From contig SJOL01006401.1 of the NCBI GenBank assembly GCA_004794785.1, forward strand, positions 23,255 to 87,254: DNA of 64,000 nucleotides, read 5' to 3'. The notes beneath the pieces were generated by a model. The model made no database searches. It worked only from the letters and a program-made list of their open reading frames with translations, and was not told the DNA's origin. This DNA is from Opisthorchis felineus. Lineage: Eukaryota; Platyhelminthes; Trematoda; Opisthorchiida; Opisthorchiidae. This document shows positions 55,115 through 64,000 of this stretch, in pieces. The stretch's first letter is position 1. The number at the start of each line of letters is the position of its first letter. The translations under genes were made by a program, and so were the position numbers.

Positions 55115-57110
55115 GCTTGTGCATGCATTGCATGCATCGCAGAACCATTGTAGTATGCACGCCAAGGATGCACAAGGAGATATTGCTTCTTTAAAAGCAG
55201 ACTTTAACGTCCAATCGAACAGTTTGTTTTTAAGCGTTGGCTCTTTAGCTTATCCAGGGAGATGATGGTGAAGACGTCCGTCAGACATGTTGGTGGCAGA
55301 AACGCGAACGGCCAAAAACGCGTTCGGCCGTGGTGTCAGTTGTGCTAATTTCTTATTCACAAGGCGGGTGCTCCGCTGCATGGCACACGATTCGTTTTTT
55401 CCCCACGACTTAATGGCTGTATAGTCCCCGTAATTGGGCGGTACTAGCACAATCCGGCATGGTCCACTTTGGCAACGTGACAAACACTTGTCCAGGGAAT
55501 GATAACCGTTGCTTGAAAAAGCAGGCGCACCAATCAGATAATTCCAAGCACGCCATAATGGTCCCCCACGCCCAGTTTTATTCATGCAAGAATAAGAGGC
55601 GCATGCGCCGTACCCTTGTGACCGAAAGAAAATCCTGGATAGCGATTGCTACATTCTGGACGTGATCCGCCGGATGACCGCATATGCATATTCCCTCGTT
55701 TTGTGGCACTTAGGGCCACAAGTCCAAGGCCGCACTACTATCCCTTTGTTTGTGGACAAATACTTCTGCATCGACTCCCAACATCTGTGAAAGACGACCT
55801 GCCTTCGTGGTCTGGGACAGTGGGTCTCAACTCAGATGGTTGTCCCAGGAAAGAATTTGTTTTTTGTGGGCTTGTGACCTGCCCACTTGTCACACTGACC
55901 GCTGGTGCACAAAGGATGACTAATAATACCACATCGACTGTTATCCTAGTGGACCTTGCCCGCAGTGCGTTGAGGATCTTCAAACTTGCTCCCAAGGTGA
56001 GTGCGCATGCGACTCACCGTTGATGTGGCAAATTAAAGACTGAGTTCATAGGATACTACCAGTCTCAATGCTTTTGTGCGCCAGTTTGAGGCCACAACCA
56101 ACGATGACTACATTGGAAGCATGCAAAACGGGAGCGCTCGGAAGCCTCTAAGAGGTGCACCTACCAGACTGTCGCTGAAATCTTAATATGGCAGTCAAGC
56201 TACACCATTGTTATGGCGAATTCAGCTAAGCGACAAAATCATTCACTTCCAGGTTCACTGTTGAATGAATCCTATTCTCTTGATCCTTCACTGTCGTGCG
56301 TTTCAGGTATGTCTCTTATTTCTTGAGGCTTAATGCTCATTAGACATCAGCTACAAGGCATAACGCAATGAGAATCAGCACTCATGACGACATTGTGTAA
56401 GCGTAATGGTCGCCGCTAAAGCGCTCGCTTTATAGAGTAAGTACTGAAGTCAGCTTTTTATCAGCCACTGACCACTCGGTTGTATCTCGTCAAACACAAT
56501 AAGGCCTTGTTCATTTTGGTGGGCTAATGGCCCATTGATCACGACGCGATAAGAAAACTATGGCTTTCCTCCCAGGACGTATGTGGTCGTCACAGCGCTC
56601 AATAAAAATCCACTCTTCATCTCGTAAGTTGGACCCAGTGACTATTCCCAGTTAAAATGGATGGGCGCTGCCCGCCTCGATTGGCGTAATTTGCATTTCG
56701 CTAGCTGATAAGGCATCGTAGATCCATAGCCGCAAGGGAAAGCAAGGCCAAAACGCCACGCTTGTCACGCTATAAGTAATCGTAAATTGTGGGAAAAAAA
56801 TTGCTAGAACAATGGGGCACGAGGTACACCTAGTTCGGTGATGAAGCCGGTTGACTTTAAGTAAAATTGAAAACCGTTGCTGGTCACGGGCGACCTTAGA
56901 CAGTTGTTAGTGGCCCGGGTCACGGAAAGATCAGATGGAGATAAAGAAATGCAGAAAATTGCAGGGGAGAAAAATGGCGGGTTTCGTCTCAAAATTATGG
57001 TCTACAATGAAACTAAGTAAACTCACTGGTGTCGCTGTCGGAAGGGATTCAGTTGTTAAAGATATTTTGGAGAGGGGTAGTGCGATAGCATGGGGCTAGA
57101 TGGGCACCGT
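55115..57110. other. Unassigned
   Basis: A 125-codon plus frame (55646-56020) has a strong donor-like site cccaag|gtgagt near its end, but it has no family resemblance. The rest shows nothing recognised. Confidence 0.35.
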
Positions 57111-57114
57111 AAGT

Positions 57115-57770
57115 AAAAGGGTTTAACATATTGGTTGGGCTATCGAATAAAACGATGTCCATTAATAGAAAAAAAATATATAGGAGACTGACGGCAAGCC
57201 AAATGAGACTACGTGCTCGAGGATTTTCGTTGGCTGACCTAGCAACGAAGGTCGAGCTATGGCCCCCGCTAGAGTGTTCGAACGGCACAGGCCACCATAA
57301 GTGTGCTTCTGTTTGAAGAGCATGCAGTACATTTGCAAAGCAACGCACGAGGCCAGCACTGGTGTTAAGAATTGTGCCTTGTGTTTTTCACTGAGGGTCA
57401 GTCGATCAGTGTACGTAAGTCCGGGGCAAGAGTAGTTGCATATTTTTTTGGGGGGGTAACGGGTTAGCCGAGGCGATAACGAGCAAAGAGGCTAGTGTTT
57501 TGACTAGATATTGCGGCACTTACAAGGTGAGCTGGACAAGGAACGGTAGTAGTTTTCAGCTCAGTTACAGGGTCACATGAGACGGTTCTGTTGTGGGGTG
57601 GCGACAACAGATGGTTAATTAGTCGTTGGGCAAGAACTTTCGAGTCGGTGGGAAAGAACTGAAGGATTAAGTAAGAGCTCCCACGTGGGCTGAACAGTAA
57701 GGTAAGAATATGGGGCATAAGTCAGTGAATCACTGCTATTAGCTGAGAGCAAAGAGCGGTACATGGCCCA
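57115..57770. repeat. Unclassified 0.65 kb repeat, copy 1
   Basis: It matches 58835-59480 in the same orientation with many differences. Shared blocks in order include acggcaagc..aatg, gtgtgcttctg, gcagtacat/gcagcacat, gtgccttgtgttt, agctcagtta, ggttgggc, agtcagtgaatcactgct. No coding potential or known family is recognised. Confidence 0.7.
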
Positions 57771-57774
57771 AAAT

Positions 57775-58835
57775 AGCCAACTGGCGCAAGCTGCGAATGC
57801 TTGCATTCAGGGTATAGTAGGGCCCTTGTTGAGTCTTTTCCACTATTCCCATTGTGTACAACGTCATTCGCCGTTTTAGTGCTTCGGTTTTCCGCCTACA
57901 CCACCTTTCTTGTTTCTAGTCTTGACGTTAACCGCTCCCTGATGTTGTTATCTCACGTGTTTTTTTAAATCAACACTTGGGTCTCATTATCTTGCGGCTA
58001 CATTTTCTCGAGTCGGTGCGGAATTTGGGATCCCATTAGGACTTAGCAGTTTATAAAACGGCCTAGAGAAGCCGGTGTATTCCCACAATCTGAGTATCGC
58101 ATTTGTTGATAAACCCCCATTTGAAGGGTTTCACTTTTGGGGTTTTGCGCGCGGCTGCTAGCGGCCAAACCGATTGCTGGGAATACTCTATAGTACTCAA
58201 ATCTAGTGTCCTGCTGACCCCAGACGTTTACTCGAATTAAAATTTTTGACCTTCTGGCAACAATATGACCCAAACACGAAAGGACAATTTACTTCAAACT
58301 TTGTCGAACCCAGAACTTGATGACTTGACGGAAGATATTTCTGGTAACATTGTTGACCGCAACATTTGTGTTCCTCAGCCTAATTTATTATCTGGACACT
58401 TTTCCTCAGCCCAACATTGCTGGTGACGTAAGGTCCAGCAGGCACATCAGTAAAGACTCTATCTCTCTACAGGGCGTACCCAACCACCGCGCAACGTTTT
58501 CATCCCTCGTGCACGCTACCAGATCTGCTTGGTGGTAGGCCACCAAGCAGCCATAGATGCGGATGTCAAGTCTGTGGCAATCGGAAAGGGGATGTGTATT
58601 CCTGTGGTGGCTGGATCTGGGTTAGATGAGGGGGTTGCCAAAAGTAGAGTCAGGCCGACGAAGAGTCACTGGTAATTTTGATTCAGTTGGGGGACCATGT
58701 GGGTGTGAACCGAAGACCAGCCAGGATGAATGAATGAATGATGGCCATACGGGGCGTTCGGAGCAGCTACTACCGAAGTTGGAAGCTTGGGGAGTAGAGA
58801 GAGTGAGTAGGAAATGAAATCAGATCAGTAGCGAC
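57775..58835. other. Spacer between the two unclassified repeats
   Basis: It contains the perfect palindrome at 58525-58550 and a short gaatgaatgaatga run at 58726-58740. No gene is recognised. Confidence 0.4.
58525..58550. repeat. Perfect 11-bp inverted repeat with 4-base loop
   Basis: CTGCTTGGTGG, loop TAGG, CCACCAAGCAG. It can form a stable hairpin or cruciform. No neighbouring feature explains it. Confidence 0.85.
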
Positions 58836-59480
58836 TGGTGGGTGAAGTGAGGTATCGGATAAAACGGTATCCGATAGAAAAATAATCTAAAAAGGGATGG
58901 CAGCAAGCTAAATGTACTTACGAAAGGGTGGATTTTTGGTTTCTGATCTGGAAACCAAGGACTAGCTGGGTTTGCCGATGTGGTACGAGGACAAAACAAA
59001 TCACCATTAGCGTGCTTCTGCTCGATGAGTATGCAGCACATTCAGACACCGATGCAGTAGGCCACCATTGATGGTAAGAGTTGTGTCTTGTGTTTGCACT
59101 GAGCGTAAGTAAGTCAGAAAGCGTAAGGCCAGGACAGGAGTAGCTGCGTATATTGGGAAGGTAAGGAATTAGTCCCAGAGGTAGCAGGCAGGGAGGCTAA
59201 CTGCTAGACTAGTTAGTACGGACGACGACAGGGTGAGTTAGACATGGAGATGTAGTAGTTTTTAGCTCAGCTAAATAATCCGATCAGGGGGTCACTGTTG
59301 TGCGAGGGGGGTAATGTGAAGAGGGACAGCAGACAGGTGATGACTGGTTGGGCGAGATCTTCCGAGATACTGGATGAAGACTGTAGTTTTACTGGAAGCT
59401 ACTACGTGAAATGAACAGAAATGTAAGAGTATGGTTCGCCAGTCACTGAATCACTGCTGCCAGCACTGAGCGACGAACGG
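58835..59480. repeat. Unclassified 0.65 kb repeat, copy 2
   Basis: The partner of 57115-57770, offset by about 1.72 kb. Copy 2 has ggtatcggataaaacggtat at its start, where copy 1 has gctatcgaataaaacgatgt. Confidence 0.7.
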
Positions 59481-59489
59481 TGCGCCGTG

Positions 59490-62400
59490 GTGCGTCTCCA
59501 CCCACAAGCCAGCCAACCTATATCCTTCTACTTTCAAAGCGGGATAGAGATCCGTGGCACATTGGGAGGTATGAGTTATTCGCACACCTTCATCTGGTGG
59601 GTGGCCTTACTCAGTGTTGCCCCGCAAGCTCACGCGTTACTCACCGCCGCTGGCAATCAAATCGGCACCCGTATATTGCGAGCCCATAACTGGTCGATAT
59701 ACAGAACGTTAATAATTCCGACAGAATCTATTCCATTTTTACTGTTTAAGACTTTTGGTGCGTTTGAGCATTTAGGCGTGGCCCTCAAAGCATGAACGAA
59801 GGCTCTTGTAGACTCACCTGAACCTTAAATTTGATCCCAACTTTGGGTCTCAGGCAAACTTTTGAATTTTTTCCAAGCAATTAGGTCCCAACCGGATCTT
59901 GTCTTCATTCACAAGCTGAAAATCGCACTAGACAATTTTGATTTCTGAAATTCTGCCGCGTTACTGGATTTAGAGAGATCATCATGTAAGCCTATTTTCG
60001 GCAAATATTTCAGTGCCTAATGTCCGTACTACAATTATTGGCAAAACCTGTGCGGGTGGCCCTTCACTAATTTTCCCAAGCAACCTGTCCGCATGTTGTT
60101 TCCCCCCCTTTCCAAGCCACGGCATAATAATTTGTTCCGGGTGTTGGTTGTTGCGGAATTTTGTGGACTACATACTTACACAAATCTCGTTTGAATGACT
60201 GAACTCCAGTCCAGGCGCAATCATTCTCCTGAGTCTACACCAAAGTAGGGCAGCATTAAACGCGAGTTTTGATCTTGTTAGAGCTCATTAGCAGTGCATA
60301 CTAATCGGCCGTGCCCGGGTTCGAACACCGCACTTATGACATGCGGGCAAGCGTGTTACCACTAACTAACCGCCCCCACTAGACTCATTCGAATTGTACG
60401 CCTGAAAAGGTGAACATATTTGCGCTTGAGCAATATGAGATGAACGCCCAACGCCACAAAAGACAAGATAATAACATACCTTGGTATTGGCAGTCGGTTA
60501 GTCCCCTAGTCAGGACTTCCCATTTAGGTAGCACTACAGACGCCTTAAACCCGCTGGACAATTTTTGATTATTGTTGTGGTGATTGCTGAATATGTATTG
60601 TTTATATTCACAACAATATCACAAACACACCGAACAAGTCGCCTGTTCAGACGTGAAAATTCAGAAATCTTCAAGGTGTCTGGAGTTCAGACCATGGCAC
60701 GGCTATTGGGCATGCACTGTTGATGAGCAATAAAGGGGCGAAACTCGAGCCCGGTGTTTTCTTCCTTTGGTTTTGACTCAGCATAATGGTTGCGTCAGGA
60801 CAAGAGGACGATTGTTCAAACGAGAGCCGTTTATGCTTTAAACTTATTTGTGTTACCTGTGTGGACAAACACATGCGCGCCTATTCGGTCCGTCACTTGA
60901 GCACTTGGGTATATTGCATTTCCACGAACGTCAGTAATCCGATCCAGATACTAAATAACCCAACGGCCACAACGGCACCCGGCGGTTTTTCCGAGTGCAT
61001 GCCTATTTAATAGAATTGCGCGTCACATCGTCCATAATTGTGTAGCAGACGTGCAGCTGACTTGTTTTTGCGCTAGTCAGAAAGTAAATAAAATAACAGG
61101 GGCCCCACACTTCCGAGGAGTAGCTGTTTAGCAAGCAGAATGTATAATTTTTCGGCCGTGAAACAAGCACCAATTTTGGTCGTCATCCGGTGGTGAACAT
61201 TTCAAGCCCTCGGTTCAGTCGATCACTTCTTTTCTGACTCGAGAACATTTTGCTTCATTTGCTTTGGTAGGTATTTACGACTCAAAATTCCGCAAAAAAT
61301 TGTGTTGGATGTAAACCCGCTTGAACCAAAATAACAATACGACTGAGCCAGCTCTAATGTTTTTGTTTGCGTGCACAAACCTCGTGCTACTTGTGGTGAA
61401 CGTAGTGCTAGTATGTACGCTTGAATATTATGTATTGCGTTTTACACGTACATTAGGTGGTGTGTCTAGTCCATGAAATCTAAGACCGTTTAGGTGGTCT
61501 CCTCTGCAGGCAACACCTTAATTGGCCGTGCAATCAAATTTACATACTTTTGTTGTTGAAAGTCACACAATGGTATATTTATACTGATGCAATAATACTT
61601 TGGCGCAGCACTCCACAAAACTTGTAACTTAACGGACATTTTTGTGTGAGGACCACGATTACCCTTCGCGAAGGCTCTTATCCTGAAAAACTATATATTT
61701 AGCCCAGAAAATTAGTGCTAAAAAACTTGTCACTGGCTAGGGGTCCACCAATCCTTAATAGGTTAGTGGGCACGTTTGCGCATGCGCGGGAAGGATTCCT
61801 AGACGCTTCAGTTTATATCATAAATTCACACGTGGAATTCTATACTTTCTCGCAGTAAACAGGTTAGCTGCTTAAATAGTTTTTACTCAAATTTTTGTTT
61901 CACTGCACTAACTTTATTCATTTTGTTACATAAGCTCCCCGCTCTAGACTTGTGGTCATCCTCACAAGTGAGGTAATCTATCCGCCTCAGTTCTTCACAC
62001 AGACGGCCATACGAAAGAATTATCCTCCGGTATGACACCGTAATTTTATAGATTCCACGAATTTAATGCGCAAAACTTACCACGTTTTTTTGGCGAAGGC
62101 CATCGACAGAGACAAAAGTGCAACGAGATCACAGAAGTTTGAAGCTCTTTCAATGAGTCGCCAGACCCGCTGCCGCTCATATCAAAGCTTGACACTGTCC
62201 GGTCTGGTGATGACAGATGAGCAGGATAAACGGACGGCAGCAGGCTGTTTTAACTAACGTAGACGGAAAAGTAGACTTGGAGAAGTATGTTGCACGCCTC
62301 TCACCTGATCCTTCTAAGTCGCTTAATAGGCTAGAGTGGGGTGAAATTTCCCAGCATTTCTTGTACGCCACCCAATACACAAAAATTTTAATGAGTGCGT

Positions 62401-63600
62401 GCCCTGAACGCTTAACAAGCTGTCAGACAAAGACGATCACGGCTGTGACACTGAAAAACTGAACTCAAACTCTGAGCCCTTCTGTGCGTTCGGTAGTTCC
62501 TCTTGGGCTGAGTCATTTCATTTGTTAACCAGCAGCAATATGTCACATAATAATTGTGGCTTTCAATGTATGGTCATTTAGTAAATAATGTGATGCAGGA
62601 ACTGCACGAATCTTGCAAATTTCCCACACACCAAGCAACGCCGTTGCCAAGCATCTGGTTTTATACCACATGCTAAAAATATCAATGTGGGTTTTTAATT
62701 ATTTAAACTATATTTCATAGATTAAGTGACAGCTTTAATAGGAGCAAAGTAGCGCCGCCACCCGTGAAACTCACTCAGACAAATCCACTCAAACTGTCAA
62801 GGTTTTTAGCCCTCTGGATTTTTGCCAACTGCGGTTAAATTTTGTTTTTCAAGAATCTAAAGTAGCCGAAAATGTGGTCAGTGACGGTCTACTTCATTGG
62901 AGGAAAAATTGAAAGCGGAGTGACATACTCAAAGGGAAACGGACTCGACGACTCGTTCATCTTCCAAACTCTATGGAATGTTCGGGTTTTACTGTTTGCC
63001 TGCCAATGGCTTACGCCTTGCCTATCGAAGGACATTGTGGCCCCATAAAGCTTGTTGAAAATACCACGCTTTGTAGCTGCAGGGCTTTGTAGCCATGAAC
63101 ACAGAGCGAATTTTTTACTTACATTTTTGGTATTTAACATGACAGCGACGCAATCTTAGTAGAGACTGGGTTCCCATCAGAAATCTTCACCCAATCGAGC
63201 ACTATCTTATGTTGACCAGTAAAGTGCCTCTGCTTGTAACAATTTCAGCGGAAAAGTGCAATCCGGTTTCGCTACCGAAAGCAGCCGATGATGAAAACTT
63301 CCAGTGATAAGTTGGTTAGATTTGACGCTGTGCCATTACGGACCCACAACCCGAGGTTTTGATGCACAGGTGACAGGCACTTTGAATCCGGCGGACCGCG
63401 CTGGCTTGGGTTGTCTGCAGAAATTCTAACGAGGGACGGTCAGACCAGGGACAACTTATTCGTGCCGGCTATATTCGGCACAAAGAACACCAGGGGCATT
63501 TTATGGGGAACATTGAATGTTTATGACCATTCATGACCAGGCATGCCAGGCTACTGAGTTTTATCCTCGCGAAGTTTTCTTACACACTTTTCCTTCCACC
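59490..63600. other. Unassigned, AT-rich
   Basis: Apart from the tRNA-like repeat at 60303-60377, nothing is recognised. Two overlapping frames at 62066-62460 could be one frameshifted coding remnant (TDEQDKRTAAG then VDLEKYVARLSPDPSKSLNR), of unknown origin. Confidence 0.35.
60303..60377 (-). repeat. tRNA-like repeat or pseudogene
   Basis: On the minus strand ggcggttagttagtggtaac (A-box-like) and ggtgttcgaacccgggc (B box). The T stem pairs poorly, so a working tRNA is unlikely. Confidence 0.45.
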
Positions 63601-63639
63601 AATCTATTTTCCAGTCGCTGTTTTTCTTACAACCCCCCC

Positions 63640-64000
63640 CCCGTTGGTTTGTCTAACCGATTTGTTAGATGCAGTTATTGGCTGCTAGTTTTGGCGCAGA
63701 AGCATCATTTGGGGAAGCGCATCACGGTGAACTCGGTTACACACCGGAATGCTCACTTCTTTGAGACCGTCACAGCAGCCTATGATGCCGGACACTCTAT
63801 TGTTACAGTCTAAATGGATATACAGAAAGCCTTTGACCAGGTCCCTCACGCATCCCTACTGAAAAAAATTAATTCTGTTGGCATCACTGGATCCTTATTT
63901 CAGTGGTTCACCTCCTATCTATCTGATAGGTCACAGATAACACAAATTGGTGACAAACAGTCATCCCCACTACCGATCACCAGTAGAGTCATTCAGGGGA
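63640..64000 (+). pseudogene. Non-LTR (jockey/CR1-type) RT, cut by window edge
   Basis: HFFETVTAAYDAGHSIVTV, stop, then MDIQKAFDQVPHASLLKKIN, GITGSLFQWFTSYLSDRSQI and SSPLPITSRVIQG. These are the RT fingers/palm blocks (D..KAFD.V.H..LL, W..SYLS.R.Q, ..V.QG). A TAA at 63811-63813 interrupts the frame just before the KAFD block. The YADD block would lie beyond base 64000. It is a different lineage from families A-D. Confidence 0.8.

Noticed and set aside
55646..56020. 125-codon frame with cccaag|gtgagt near its end
   Set aside because: The donor is good, but no acceptor, motif or homologous family could be recognised.
58225..58550. Rho-independent terminators or bacterial signals at hairpins
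   Set aside because: Spliced genes and retroelements show a eukaryotic genome, so bacterial terminators are not meaningful here.
1..64000. CRISPR arrays, phage or bacterial defence systems
   Set aside because: No regularly spaced repeats and no related genes. The repeated sequences are retroelements.

Overview
The window is eukaryotic nuclear DNA, most likely from a parasitic flatworm. I lean to a tapeworm of the diphyllobothriid (Spirometra-like) type. That placement is an inference from the repeat families: tRNA-derived SINEs, RTE-like endonuclease/reverse-transcriptase elements, Penelope-like elements with inverted terminal repeats, and short repeats carrying a hammerhead ribozyme. There are no operons, ribosome binding sites or other prokaryotic features. 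Nearly all short open frames are chance frames or remains of retroelements.

The one host gene I can identify is UDP-glucose 6-dehydrogenase (UGDH) on the minus strand. Seven coding exons lie between 41583 and 2232, giving about 402 codons over about 39 kb. They run from the start codon through the Rossmann NAD-binding motif and the catalytic-cysteine motif into the UDP-binding domain. All seven have GT/AG borders, and their phases join correctly. The last coding exon or exons (roughly the C-terminal 100 residues) are not in the window and should lie to the left of base 1.

The UGDH introns hold most of the mobile DNA. On the left are a non-LTR fragment (1-1450), a gypsy integrase remnant (4000-4467), a deleted gypsy element between LTRs (4468-7427) and a Penelope-like element with inverted arms (7990-9445). 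Further right are a non-LTR family A copy interrupted by a SINE and by a retrozyme piece (14200-17725), a nearly complete family B copy (26040-29990), a family C endonuclease (30080-30905), and an inverted pair of hammerhead-ribozyme repeats around an assembly gap (32514-33141). tRNA-derived SINEs are scattered throughout.

Right of UGDH (41600-64000) I recognise no host gene. That part holds more SINEs, family A and B fragments (including one B copy inserted inside another), a second Penelope fragment, a dead gypsy element (51200-54150), a second tRNA-derived repeat family, an unclassified 0.65 kb repeat present twice (57.1 and 58.8 kb), and the start of a non-LTR reverse transcriptase running off the right edge.

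The most interesting item is the retrozyme-like repeat. It has a canonical hammerhead core with a tiny stem III and a monomer of about 310 nt. Its inverted copies sit between perfect 13-bp target-site duplications, and decayed relatives occur elsewhere in the window. The Penelope arms carry a related CTGATGA...GAAAC core whose outer helix shows a compensatory change in another copy.
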